The notes beneath the pieces are model-generated. The model was given only the letters and a program-made list of their open reading frames with translations, ran no database searches and was not told the DNA's origin. Shown here piece by piece: positions 35,101-46,949 of a DNA stretch of 64,000 nt (positions are counted from its first letter, which is position 1; every line of letters starts with the position of its first letter). Location of the stretch: positions 301,712-365,711 of the forward strand of contig RXID01014944.1 in NCBI GenBank assembly GCA_005019695.1, read 5' to 3'. The position numbers and the translations under genes are program-made. Source of the stretch: Trichopus zeylanicus subsp. travancoricus. Its lineage: Eukaryota > Streptophyta > Magnoliopsida > Dioscoreales > Dioscoreaceae.

Positions 35101-36318
35101 CCAAAGCCAAGTTCCTTCCCTCCAGTTTCAAGCACTCTAAGGATACACGTAGACTCTCTTGACAAAGGTTCAATCTAAGGGAGTGTCAATATCAATCAAA
35201 AATGGATAAGTTTTCTCCTCTTTCTGATGAATGAAGCCTCTCTAAACAACTTTTCTCAATTCTAATTTCTTTGTTCTTTACGATCATTGCCTTCACTAGC
35301 CTATTACTTTTATCCAAAATCAGTTATGAGATGATGTCAAATAAGGACTGAAGTTGTAACAAATCAGTTAGATTTTTCTACCCAAACTTCAAACTTTGGA
35401 CACCCAAATAGAGCAAAAATAATTTTAGCACAACCAATAGTTTCAGATGCCCAAATCACAAGTTAGGATGCCCAAAAATTAGAAGTTGTAACTTTAGAGT
35501 TCTCAGGTTTTTGCGATCAGTCATTTGGTAAAGGTTTTGGTTGCTCGAAAGACACCCAAACTTGATAACTAAACGTTTGAACCTGTGACATTAGTTGTAA
35601 TAGCTAGTTAAATTTTACCATTGGAATGTTTTGAATGCCCAAACGTTATGGTCTGAACATCTGAGCTCAGCAAAGCATAACTAGTAATGGTTGGTTCTCT
35701 CACCAATGAGTATTTAAGGGTTTGGGTCTTATTCAATAGAGAATTATTTTGCATATCTTTAGTAATCATGATCTGCGAATACAAGCTCCTAATAGCTCAC
35801 TAGCCTCCAAGTGCTCTAAATTTTGTTCTTCAACTTTCAAATCTTCAATAGCCTTGTACTCTTTTGAGAGGTCTTGTAATGAGACTTGTATGTATATTTT
35901 CATCTTTCTCATCTAGTGTAAATACTTCTAGGTTATTAGAAGTGTGAGAGATCCAAGACTTCGAATTAGAGTAGATATTTACTTAGTTAGAAGTGAAGTT
36001 GTAAGAGGATGACTTCACCTATGAAGTGACAACTCTAGTGGAGGATTCAAGTTCTCAAGATCGAGGTAAGGGCCATAGAATAGGTGCAGTTAATTGCTAA
36101 ACCATGTAAAAAACATGGTATCATCTTTACTTTGCTCGTTTCTTTTTATAGCCTTTGTAATTAATTTTTTATTTAAGGGCGTATGATTTTTCCATTAGTT
36201 TGTGAGTTTGATTTTCAATCTTAAAAGTGATTATTATTCTTATTAGACCTAATTCAACCTCCCCCTCCCCCTCCTCCTCCTCCTCCTCCTCCTCTTAGGA
36301 TGATTTTTGCATACCAAT

Positions 36319-36330
36319 TGGCATTAGAGC
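36319..36330 (+). other. Primer binding site of the copia element
   Basis: TGGCATTAGAGC matches the plant copia primer site TGGTATCAGAGC, complementary to the 3' end of initiator tRNA-Met, at 10 of 12 positions. Both differences are transitions. It directly follows the LTR end. Confidence 0.75.
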
Positions 36331-36399
36331 CAAGTTCTCTTATTTTTGGGTTCAACCGCCTAGAGTTTTCTATCTTTTTATGTTAAATTTTGATATTTC

Positions 36400-39191
36400 T
36401 CCATCTTTCTAAGAAGGGTAATCCACTATAAGATCTTATGTTTTTAACGGTACTCATTTTAATTATTGGAGATCTCGTATTAGAATTTTTATCAAGGCTA
36501 TAGACTATGATATTTGACATATTGTGGAAGAGAAATATACTCCATCTATCAAACTAATTAATAGTGTGAGATTCCCCAAGTCTAAAAAGGAATGGAATGA
36601 TTTAAACTAGAAAAATAATTTTTTTGAATGTAAAGGTTATGAACATTTTATACTTTGCTTTTGATCCAAATGAATTTAACCATATAAACATTTATGACAT
36701 GGCTCATGATATTTGACATTACTTTGAAGTCACCCATGAGGAAATAAGGTAAGTAAGAGAATCCAAATTAAATATATTGGTTAGCCAATATAAGTTCTTT
36801 TGGATAAAACCAATTGAATCAAATTAATAAGATGTTTACATGTTTTACTGATATTATAAATATTTTAAAATCTCTTGGTAAAATGTATTCTAATGATGAG
36901 ATAGTTAGGAAAATTTTGAGATATCTTCCTACGTTTTGGGATCCGAAGGTGTTTGAGATATAAGAAGCAAAGGATCTCAACAAGTTATTATTGAAAGAGT
37001 TTTTAGGGTTAGTCATTATACAGGAGATGACCTTTAAAGATAGGAGCTAAGAGGAAGAGGAAGACAAAAAGCAAAAACACCATAGCACTCAAGGCTAAGG
37101 GGTCAAGCGAGGAAGAAGATAGCAATGAAGAGATGACTTTCCTCATAAGAAAATTTAAGAAGTTCTTGAAAAAGAAGCACATACCAAGGAGACCAAGAGA
37201 AACGAGAAGACCATCGCTATAGATGAAGATGATGATGTGCCCACTTACTTCAAATACAAAAAACCTAGGCACATAAAGGCGAATTGCCCTCTCAACCCCA
37301 AATAAAAGAAGTTTAAGTGGAAGAAGAAGAAGAAGAAGAAGAAATATATGGTAGTTACATGGAATGAATCAAAGGGTGATAATGGAGAGGTCTCATTTGA
37401 TGAAGAAGCAGAAAATCTATGTCTCATGGCCTATAAGGATGAGCTATGCTTCCACTCCAAGGATCAAATAGAAAAATAATTCCTAGATAGTGGTTTCTTA
37501 AAGCACATGACAAGGAATTCATTCATATTTGTAGAGTTAAAAGAAAAGGATGGAGAATATATCACATTTAGGGATAATAATAAACGTAAAAGTATAGGTA
37601 TTGGTAATATTTCAATTGGTTCACCTTTAATTAAAAATGGTCTTTTGGTGAAGGGACTTAAGCATAATTTACTCTCTATTAGTCAACTATGTGATAGAAG
37701 ATTTCATATTATATTTAGATCTAAGTGTCACATAGTTAGACATAATGTTGATGATGTAGTAGCCTTTATTAATTATTATGATGGTAATGTTTATACTATG
37801 ACTCAAAACTGAAAAGTATTTTATACCTCAAGATGATAGTGAGTAGCTTTGGCATAGAAGACTTAGGTATGCAAAATGGATACCCTAGCTAAGTAGATCG
37901 GAAGGAGCTAATAAGAGATCTACTCAAGGGCAAGTTCATTAAGGACCACATATGTGAATCATGCCAAATGAGAAAGCAAGTGACGACCTCTCACAAGTCC
38001 AAAGTAATGATAACTTCATCAATACCACTTCAACTTCTTCATCTAGACTTATTTAGACTTATTGCGACTATAAGTATAGGAGGTAAAATTAAATTTATGT
38101 TTTTATTATTATAGATGATTATTTTAGATATTCATGGATTTTATTTCTTTTTCATAAAAATGACTCTTTCGATGCATTTATTACTTTTTGTAAAAGAGTT
38201 CAAAATGAAAAAAGTTACATGATTTCTAAAACTCATAGTGATTATGGCGGTGATTTTGAAATATATTACATTGAAAATAGTATTGAGCATAATTTCTTAG
38301 CTTAATATACTTCACAATAAAATAGAATTATTGAAAGGGAAAATAGATCTCTTCAAGAAATGACAAAGATCATACTTAATGAGTACTCTCCACTAAAGTA
38401 TTTTTGGGTGGAGGTCATTAACACGACTAACTATATTTTGAATCAAGTTTTATTCATCCAATTCTAGACAAAACTTTACTTGAGTTATGGAATGAAAAAA
38501 AGCCTAATTTTATGTTTTTGGTTGTAAATATTTTATACTTAATACAAAAGATCCTTTATCTAAGTTTGATTCAAAAACTTTTGAAGGCATTTTTTGAGCT
38601 ACTTTACTATTTCTAAGGCATATAGAATCTTCAAAAAGTATTATATGATTGTTGAAGAATCTATAAGTATTGTATTTGATGAAGCTTATCTTTTATTGGA
38701 GAAAAATTTAATTGATGATGATGTATATATCTCAAAAAAGTTAGATAAAATGCAACTCAAAGAAAAAGAAGAGGATGAGTCAAGTAAAGATTCAAAAGAA
38801 AAGGATGATGGAAATGAAGAGGAATAACAAGAAGAATAAAATAAAGATAAAGAATTCCTCAAGACATGAAAATTCAATAAAAATACCTAGAGGATCAAAT
38901 CATTGGTAATGTTAATCAATGGATAAAACTAGACATGCTATTAAATATAATTTTCATTATATTATTTTTCTTTCTCAAGTTGAATCCAAAATTCTTGATA
39001 AGTTCAAAAGAATACTAGTTAGATTCTTGTTATGTAAGAAAAATTAAATCAATTTGAGGAGAATCAAGTTTGGGAGCTTATTTTAAAATCAAATAACTAC
39101 CCAAAAATTAATACCAAATAGATATATAGTAATAAGTTAGATAAAAACGATGTTGTGGTTCAAAACAAGCCTAAATTAGTAGTACAATATT
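36400..39191 (+). pseudogene. Gag-pol of the SIRE-type copia element (degenerate, cut in RT)
   Basis: Gag spans about 36,460-37,420 ('FTDIINILKSLGKMYSNDEI' near 36,845, 'EAKDLNKLLLKEFLG' near 36,970). Its zinc knuckle near 37,240-37,300 reads Y-F-K-Y-K-K-P-R-H-I-K-A-N-C, so two Cys are now Tyr. The pre-integrase domain is at 37,507-37,812 ('GLKHNLLSISQLCD'). Integrase is at about 38,090-38,460 ('GDFEIYYIENSIEHNF', 'ERENRSLQEM'), and its acidic linker is at 38,594-38,827. The start of RT reads 'NKLDKNDVVVQNKPKLVVQ' and stops abruptly at about 39,191, where the second CACTA-like end begins. In-frame stops are present throughout. Confidence 0.85.
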
Positions 39192-40110
39192 TACTACAAC
39201 ATTTCTGAAAATTTTTGGCATTTCAAAAATGTGCCAAAAGGCATAAAAAATATCGGAAAAGATTTTTCAACATTTTTTTCTGGTGCTTTAGAAACACTAG
39301 GGAAAAAACTATTATTGACATTTTTTACAGCGGTCGAAAAATATCAGTAAAAAAACTCATTAACAGCGTTTATTAAAAAATACTGGAAAAATTTTTTACT
39401 TTTATTGGCCAAAATGCCAAAATAATTTCTAGCATTTATCATGCAAATGTCAAGAACTTTTCCTAGCATTTATACCACAAATGCAGGAAAAAAATTTCGG
39501 CATTTATACAAACACCGAGAAAGGTTTATGCAAACAAATGCCCAATAAAGCCAACTGGTTGATGAATGTCCCCTTGAAATGCCAAAAGGAATCTTGAAAA
39601 CAATCCGTGAACTACAGTACTATCCGCAAATTGACACCTTAAATTACAATACGTAGTGCCCTCCATGATATAGCATCGCAGATACCACAAGTGAAAAGAT
39701 TACAAAAGGAAAAAAATCAACAAAGAGAAATGATAAGGATAGAAAGGTAGAAACTAAAAGGATGTTGAGGTGGCTCAGGTTAATTGACCAAAACCATCTC
39801 ATCAACATCAGCCTTGGCTACAACCATGCCTTCTAGCCTTTTCCACATCAACTCCCATTGCTCTTCTAAGGCTTCTCCTTTTCTATGTACTACCGCTGGC
39901 ACGCCCCAAACAAATCATTGTCCATGTCAAGGAACATCTTCTGCACATTTGCTGTCAACCCATGAATTGCTTGGTTCCAGTGGCTCTGCATGTTCCTCTC
40001 CATTGCTTCAAATATTATTGGGAAGATCACATTGCAGTTCTACACAATCAAGCGCACAATGTGGTCATTATTCTAGAGTGATGCACACTTAGCAATCTGC
40101 CATTTAAATT
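39192..40110 (+). mobile_element. Second CACTA-like end, inserted in copia RT
   Basis: The block begins TACTACAACATTTCTG and has a 'tttttggcatttcaaaaat' stretch identical in layout to the end at 33,013. It is followed by subterminal repeats ('ggcatttat', 'aatgccaaaa', 'agcatttat') to about 39,540. The first base, C in an intact CACTA end, is T here. The block breaks the copia RT reading frame at 39,191. An inverted partner end was not found. The PP2A fragment at 39,780-40,096 lies inside or just behind this block. Confidence 0.6.
39780..40096 (-). pseudogene. PP2A B'/B56 regulatory-subunit gene fragment (C-terminal exon)
   Basis: On the minus strand the translation follows the B56 C-terminus: A-K-C-A-S-L-stop-N-N-D-H-I, then 'VIFPIIFEAMERNMQSHWNQ', then 'AIHGLTANVQKMFLDMDNDL'. 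After a one-base frameshift comes 'EEQWELMWKRLEGMVVAKAD', ending VLVN-stop at 39,780-39,782. B' subunits direct PP2A phosphatase to its substrates; this copy has three in-frame stops and one frameshift, so it is dead. The similarity starts exactly behind a 'tttaaatggcag' that looks like an intron acceptor, which suggests a DNA-level capture with the intron edge kept rather than a processed retrocopy. It lies next to a CACTA-like end, fitting transposon-mediated capture. Confidence 0.8.
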
Positions 40111-41695
40111 TTAATCCCAAATTATTGTATGGACTACGAGAAGCTAAGATGTAAGCAAAACAAGACAGACTGAAATTTTAACTCCATGATGTATTTATCA
40201 ATCTGGGTTTTCATGATTCCTACTGGGGAACAAATGCTAATAATTCATGTGCATGGCATTGAATTAGACAATTTGTGATTGAGATGAAGGGAAGTGGAAG
40301 CATTCTAATATAAAAGGAGATGTAAATCCCATGAAATCAGACTCCTGCAAAGTTTTACACTAATAGGAAAACTGTAAATATTTCTTTTTGAAAGCAAAAA
40401 ACTACGTACAGGTGAAAAACAAGAAATGATAAGCAAAGCTTGTGGAAATGAAAATATAATCTTGATTTGATCTAGACCTCCCTCGAACATTAATAGAGAT
40501 GAGTAATTCTGATCAAATATCATATTGTGGATGATTTTTGCCTATTAGCTCGGTCTCCAATAGCTTGTGAGCTCTCACCCACATGCAAGCTCTGAGCTTG
40601 GAGCCTAGAGGGTAATGAGCTCTGAGAGTGGAGGCCAAGACTAGAGGGATAACAACGAGAGGGAAAGGATTCCGAAGAAAACATGATGCCTCCGTAATGG
40701 AGTGGTAGGCCTCTAACAGGTGCCGACCTCGATTTTTGCCTACCTCCCTAACAAAGAGGCGACACAAATTAAACGAGTGATTGTGTATGTTGTTAATTAT
40801 CTTAATCCTACAATAGGCAAACCCCTACATGAATGAGGTGGACCTCTCCTTGGCTAAAAGTCGTTGCCCCAAAACAACTCCACTTTCCTAACCCTGCTCC
40901 AACCGGGCTTGGAATTCACCATTGGACCAGAACCATTCCATAGCTTGGGCCACCTGCAACTTGATGTAGAAGTGGGCCTTATCAACTCGATGAGTCCTTT
41001 GCTCATTCTAGGCACAGGTCCTAAGGAAAGTCTCCCATTGCTTGCTCTTGGAGAGTCAATAGTGAGAGGAGAGAAGCCTTTGTCAAAGCTTCCCCACCTT
41101 ATGCTAGGCACGATCAAGCTTTATGATAGGTTGTTATGAGTTGATTCCACTTGATAAGCCTCCTTGCAAATGTTCAAAAGACATTTGGGCATAACCATCA
41201 AAAGCATAGTCAATATGTAAGTCCTTGCATTCGGGCAATAAGTAGCCGCATGAAGGGTTTGGGGTACATGATATGTCAAAGAGGCATAATCAAACTAAAA
41301 CTAAAACTCATGGACAATCATAGATTGGCTCGAACCGGAACCTATTGGTTTTAATGTTCTCCTCCACCTTAGGCAAACAAGGCCTAAAAGAGCCAAGCCT
41401 TGCAACTTGACAAGTAGACATGATCTAAGTCCATTAAGCTCCATAATTCAGCCAAGTCAGGCCCACAGCACACAAGCTATGCTATCTTGATGTTTTACAT
41501 GCACCCTAAAGTCAAGTGAAAATTGGCCTTCATGGCAGTCTAGAAGATAAACTCAAGTAGCCACAACCATTTTTTTTCTCCACCTTCGGCTCCACCTCCA
41601 ATTATATGACAAAATTTGTTGAACTACGATACAAAATATCATATAAATTTCTCAAAATATCCTCGGCTAACTCACACACAAATTATGATAGAGTT
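40110..41695. other. Uncharacterised repeat-like sequence
   Basis: No gene was recognised. Around 40,540-40,760 there is a moderately GC-rich stretch with repeated 'gagctctgag' words. Around 40,860-41,120 overlapping frames on both strands are open but show no known domain. It could be the remaining CACTA interior or an unrelated LTR fragment. Confidence 0.4.
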
Positions 41696-43171
41696 TATTG
41701 GCCTGGATTGGCAACCTTTAAGGGAGAAAATAGGTTTCCAAAAACTAAAATAAGTTTTTATTAAGAGCGCAATAAACTCAAAAGTACTCCAAGCTAAATA
41801 GATAATCAAAACTTAAATTGAATTACTAAGACAATTAAAATATAAAAAAGATCAATCTACAATCAAACATATAAAATGATTTTCAATCAATATCATTATA
41901 AGTGCATAAAAGATCAAAAGGAAATAGAAAGAGTGCGAACTAATATACGTGGTTTGGAGACCAACCATTTCAACTCTATAACTTTTTTTTTTCAATCTTG
42001 AAGGCTTAAACTCATCATTAGAGTTGTCAATTCATTAGGGTGAAATCACACCCTTACAAACTTTACGCTGGAGTGTTACTCCCCACCCGAGCCAATTGGC
42101 TACTCCTTACAGCCTGAGAAGTGAGCACTCTCACTACTCTTAAAATCTAGAAGAATACTTATCTTCTACCAACCTAGGAGAGTTATAATGATAAAAAATA
42201 AAAAAAGGATAAAAATACTCATAACAAGAGTCTTTCAAGGTTAGAATACAAGAGTATTTGAGGATTTAAAAGTTAATGCCTATTTAAGCTCTTGTTAGGG
42301 CTAGAAGACTTTGGGAGGGGGATATTACTTTAAGAATACAAAAACTTAAGTCCCTTACTGAGTAAAGAAGTATCAAATTTTTATATAATCATTGAAACAA
42401 GAACTAGCCATTTGAGAATCACCCTTACTTATCTTTGTCAAGTTCGAGCATCCGAACTATAAAAGTTTAGTCATCCAAAACATCCCAACGATCCAAATTG
42501 AACTAACTATTATAAATGATATCACATGTTCGAAAGCTCACTCATCAAATTTGGATACTCAAACTCTATAGTGTCAGTCATCTAAAGTAGTACCAGACAA
42601 CCAAAACTTTGAATATGAAAAAAATCAGAAGTTGTAGTTTCTAAATCTTCAAGCATTCAATCCTGAGATTCATGCATCCAAAGATGTTAGTAATTTCAAA
42701 GTTATTTCTGCTAGAGTTAGGTAACCAAATCTTGAAGTTCGGACATCTAAAGTTAACAGAAAAATCTACTAGTTTATTATAACTTCAATTCCCATTTGAT
42801 GCTAACTCATAACTGATCTTGGATAGAAATAAGAGACTGGTGAAGGTTTTTAAGATGAGTTTGAGAGTTAATCAAAAGCTCAAGGACACTAACTATCAAA
42901 TTCTTGACTCAATACAAATAAATAAAAAATCTAAACCTATGAGATTAGACTTGATATCACATCTTGGGCATACTTTGAGCTTTTATCTTGTTTCTCAAGC
43001 TTCATCTTCAAGATATCATCCTTTTTATCTTCAAGTTATCATCATCATTAGCTTTATTTGAGACTCGATACTTCTTAAACTTAGATGATCATTGATAGTC
43101 CTGAAGCTTAACATAACTTAATAAACTCATTAAATCTTACTTTGATCATCATCAAAATCCATAAGATAATA
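41696..43171 (-). repeat. 3' LTR of the minus-strand copia derivative
   Basis: About 1.48 kb, aligned with 43,920-45,811. It lacks the MITE found in the partner LTR and so gives the empty site ('ggtaaccaaatcttg' near 42,720). Confidence 0.7.
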
Positions 43172-43172
43172 A

Positions 43173-43189
43173 TTTTCTCTTTTTTGATC
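43173..43189 (-). other. Polypurine tract of the minus-strand copia derivative
   Basis: The minus strand reads 'gatcaaaaaagagaaaa' immediately before the 3' LTR start, the expected position for the plus-strand primer of reverse transcription. Confidence 0.6.
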
Positions 43190-43905
43190 ATAAAAAAGTA
43201 TGCATAAAGAAAGCAAGCAAGCATGCTATATGTTAAATGCATATAAATATAATTAAATATATTTTTTATTATAACTTTTAACTAATAATGTATTTAACAA
43301 GTTTCACAAATAAATGCATTAACATCATCAAAAATATAACTTCCCCTAAATAAATGCATTATAGAGGATATGAGATAAGACAAAAAATAGCAAGGATATA
43401 AATATGTTTATACTAATATTATGCATCAAGTGATATGAAAATTTTAATAATGGGCAAGATATTCTCTATCAACTAGGATCAAAATAATAGTTTAACAAAA
43501 TTCAATGTAATTACATTTGAGACAATAAAAAGCTTGCCCTTGATATATGCATAGATAGATTAAAAAATATTTAAAAATTTTGTACATACTCCCCCTATTT
43601 GAAATATTAATACAAAGCCAATAAGAATAGAAGAGTTTAATATTACCCCATATAGTTATATAATCTTGAAGCACATTGGGATGTTATGCATATGAATCTC
43701 TTTTTCATTTTCTATAAATATAATATATCTATCTTTCTATAAGAAATTAGTAAAAATAAATACTTAAGTAGACAAATCAAGAAAAATTTCAAGAGAGATC
43801 AATACAAAAATTTTGAAAAAATTTATTTAAAAAATCTATCAAAAAATTAAAAGTTGCCAAAAAGATTGATACTCGTGGATGTTAGTCCAAAATCATGTAC
43901 ACAAG

Positions 43906-43917
43906 ACTCTGATACCA
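43906..43917 (-). other. Primer binding site of the minus-strand copia derivative
   Basis: The minus strand reads TGGTATCAGAGT, 11 of 12 matches to the initiator tRNA-Met complementary site TGGTATCAGAGC, two bases from the LTR end. Confidence 0.85.
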
Positions 43918-43919
43918 AT

Positions 43920-45811
43920 TATTAGCCTAGATTGGCAACCTTTGAGAGGAAAAACTAGGTTTCTAAATACTAAAATAAGTTTTCAACAAGAGTGCAATGA
44001 ATCTAAAAGCACTTCAACTTAAATAGATGATCAAAAGTTAAATTGAATTTTGAAGATAATTAAAGCATAAGAGAATAATCAATCTATAATTAAATATATA
44101 AAATAATTTATAATCAATATCATTTTAAGTGTGTAAGATAAAAAGAAAGTAAAAAAGAGTGTGAACCGATATACGTGGTTCAGAGACCAATAACTTCTAC
44201 TCCATAGTTCTTATCTCAATTTTGAGGATTTAAATTCATCACTAAAATTGTTGTTTCGTTCAGATGGAGTCACGCCTTACAAACTCCACACTGGAGTATC
44301 ACTCTCAATCAGAGCTAATTAGCCACTTCTCACAACTTGAGAAGTGAGTACCTCATCACTATTTGAAAGAAAAACACTCCTCTCCTAACAACTTAAGAGA
44401 GTTACAATGATAAATAATGAAAAAAATAAAAACATTCACAATAAGAGTCTCTCAAAGTTAGAGTACAATGGCATTTGAGGATTTGAAAGTTAATGCCTAT
44501 TTGAGCTCTTGTTAAATTGAGAAGGCTTTGGAAGGATAATCTTACTCTAAGAATATAAAAATCTAAGTCTCTTGTTGAGTAAAAAAGTCTCAAGTCTTTA
44601 TATAACATTAGAGCAAGAACTAGTCATTTAGGAATCATTCCTGGTTGTTTTTGTTGAGTTTAAATGTTTGAACTATAAAGGTTCAGATGTTTGAAACATT
44701 TTGATGGTCAAAATTGAATTAGCCATTATAAATAATGTCATAGATTCAAATGCCTACTTGTCAGATTCGGACGTCCAAACTTTGAACATGGAAAAATCAG
44801 AAGTTATAGTTTCTATATCTTTGGATGTTTGATCCTAAGGTTTGGGTGTTTAAAATTGTCGGTAATTTCATAGTTTTATTTGCTAGAGTTAAGTGTCCAA
44901 TTAGGGCTGTGCATTCGGCTCAAAACCGAACCGAACCAAACCGAATAAACTGAATTGAAATTTTTGAATTTTCAAAATCAAAAACCGAACCGAACCGAAT
45001 ATTATACAAACCGAATTCGAACCGAACCAAAATATTTTAGTTGGTTCGGTTTAAACCAAAAAGCGAAAATTTAAACTAACTTTATTTTTTTAGTTTAAAT
45101 TTAATTATATTTAAATTGAAACAAAAAACCCAAACCCAAACCAATATTATGTATTTATATATAATATGTAATTCGGTTCGGTTTAGTTTTTACGATTTTT
45201 CAAGATCAAAAATCAAAACCGAAATCGAATTTTAAATTTTTTATTTTTCAAAACCGAACCAAACCGAAAACCAAATAACCCGAACCGAATCGGTTATTTG
45301 ATTTCGGTTCAGTCAGTTTATTTGGTTTGAACCGAATAGTGTACAGCCCTATGTCCAACCTTGAAGTTCGGACGTCCGAAGTTAATATAAAAATTTATTG
45401 ATTTACTATAACTTTAGTTTCTATTTGACATCAACTCATAGTTGATCTTGAATAGATATAATAGGCCAGTGAAGATATTCCAAGGTGAGTTTAAGTGTCA
45501 ATTAAAATCTTAAATAAACTAACTATCACATCCTTAACTCAAAACAAATAAATAAAAAAAAATCAAAACTTATGAGTTTGAAGTTGATTTCACATTTGGA
45601 GCATATTTTGAGCTTTTATTTTGATCCTTAAGCTTCATCTTTAAGATATCATCCTCTTTATCTTTGAATCATCATCATCATCATCATGGGTTTTATCTTG
45701 AGACTTAATGTTTCTTGAGCTTGAATAATTATTGATAATTTTAAGGTATAACATAACTTAAGAAACTTATTAAATTTTAGTTTGATCATCATCAAAATCC
45801 AAAAGGCAATA
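43920..45811 (-). repeat. 5' LTR of the minus-strand copia derivative (with MITE)
   Basis: It aligns with 41,696-43,171 over its length except for a 450-bp insertion at 44,902-45,351. A short (ATC)n run lies at about 45,666-45,687. Confidence 0.7.
44902..45351. mobile_element. hAT-type MITE rich in 'accgaaccgaa'
   Basis: The ends are TAGGGCTGTGCATTCGG and, inverted, TAGGGCTGTACACTATTCGG. The flanks are TGTCCAAT (44,894-44,901) and TGTCCAAC (45,352-45,359), an 8-bp duplication with one difference. The interior is made of 'aaccgaaccgaa' and 'ttcggttcggtt' runs, so the element can fold back on itself. The partner LTR shows the uninserted site. It carries no coding capacity. Confidence 0.85.
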
Positions 45812-46949
45812 GTTACACGAAGAGGTAGAGTCAAGTTATCTAAAAAATCATATAAAACAGTGTCCAAGCACTAAGTTAAAGGATTTTGATCTCCTTTAGT
45901 TCCTAAATCTCTGTTTTTTCTACATTTTCGCTTTGCTTAGAGCTCTCAGAGAGTAAAAGGAGATATTAGCTTGAGTGTTAGAGCATTCTTTTCCAGTCAC
46001 CACGGATAGATGGTTCTTTTGTCTTTGTGCAAGTTCAAATCAACTAGAGAGGACTGGAAAAGCTTAAAGTCTCGAAATCGGAACTGAGTAGATGCATCAC
46101 CTTCTCTAATTTTGCTATTTTATAGAGAATTTTTTAATAACTATAATAGAGATTTTTTTAGTTATATCTATTGCATCACCTTTAAATAAGAGTATCATAT
46201 GTAATTATGAAAAATCAAAAAAAATAATTTAGATATTTTTTAGAAGATTATACGTAAAAAACTCTTATAATTATTGTATGAAAACACCCTCTATTACTTC
46301 TTTTGGTTGTGAGTCATTAGATAATGCTTTTGTTAAGAAAAAATATTCCATGTATATTCAATCTCCAAGTAATTGCTCAGATTTTTTTGACAAATTTGTC
46401 CATTCAATTTTAATTTTATTTTTCAAAGTATTTTATATTTTGATAGAAAAAAAATCCGATACCCTATATCGATCCCAATTAACTCTTATTAACCATCTTC
46501 TTTTTTATGTTTACCAATGGTCTCTACCATATTTTTCTGCTTTTTTTTGGCCATTGGTTTTAAATTTTTTCTTCTCCTCCTCACATGATTATCTCTAGAC
46601 TAATTTTTTTCCTTTTTGTTAATCCTCTATTTTTTTATTCACTTTTTTCTCCTACAACATTCCCTTTTAAATAAAAATTTTAAAACAAATTAAAAATATA
46701 AATAAATAGGAAGTGACAGATTTGTCAAAAAAATTATCGAGGGATGAAATATTTGTGAAATATTTTATCCCTTTAATGAATTTTATTTAAATAAAATTTT
46801 CACAAATAATTTTTTACATTATAACTATAAAATATGTTATCTTTTAAAATAAAAGTAAAATATAGCGTGTTATTTGAAAATTTTCAAAATTAAAACCTAT
46901 CATAATCACAACGCTATCTCTGTTCCAAATAACTCGAGGGTCATCTAAA
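45812..46949. other. Intergenic AT-rich sequence upstream of HDA15
   Basis: No gene was recognised. At 45,890-46,060 there is a stretch with 'gagagtaaaaggagatatta' and 'ggttcttttgtctttgtgca' that resembles the end of an unrelated LTR, possibly a solo fragment. The rest is T-rich and without domains. A compact hairpin lies at 46,741-46,771. Confidence 0.45.
46741..46771. repeat. 14-bp inverted repeat with 3-base loop
   Basis: GGGATGAAATATTT - GTG - AAATATTTTATCCC. The arms pair at 13 of 14 positions. It may be the centre of a small foldback element. Confidence 0.75.

Larger units (their letters stand above)
32879..36316 (+). mobile_element. 5' LTR of a SIRE-type copia element, split by a CACTA-like insertion
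   Basis: Two LTR pieces flank the foreign block that begins at 33,013. The left piece (32,879-33,012) opens TGTTC and contains 'tttaatgataaacaaacttt', a SIRE-like LTR start. The right piece (about 35,150-36,316) contains 'cttcactagcctattacttt' and 'agttatgagatgatgtcaaa', which match the minus-strand LTRs at 41.7-45.8 kb in reverse orientation. It also has repeated 'gtttggatgcccaaa'-like words and a CCT microsatellite (36,260-36,296) just before the LTR end. A primer binding site follows at 36,319. The exact LTR end is uncertain by a few bases. Confidence 0.65.
41696..45811 (-). mobile_element. Copia LTR element with almost no internal region (LARD/TRIM-like)
   Basis: On the minus strand the order is: 5' LTR (45,811 down to 43,920), primer binding site (43,917-43,906), about 750 bp of non-coding AT-rich interior, polypurine tract (about 43,189-43,173), and 3' LTR (43,171 down to 41,696). 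The two LTRs align along their whole length, for example 'gattggcaaccttt', 'tatacgtggtt' and 'gatcatcatcaaaatcca', but are visibly diverged, so the insertion is old. No gag or pol remains inside. The LTR belongs to the same family as the plus-strand copia LTR at 35.1-36.3 kb. Target-site duplications were not found at the inferred ends. Confidence 0.75.

Noticed and set aside
41691..45816. Target-site duplication of the minus-strand copia derivative
   Set aside because: The five bases outside the inferred ends (gagtt and gttac) do not match, so boundaries or flanks have changed.
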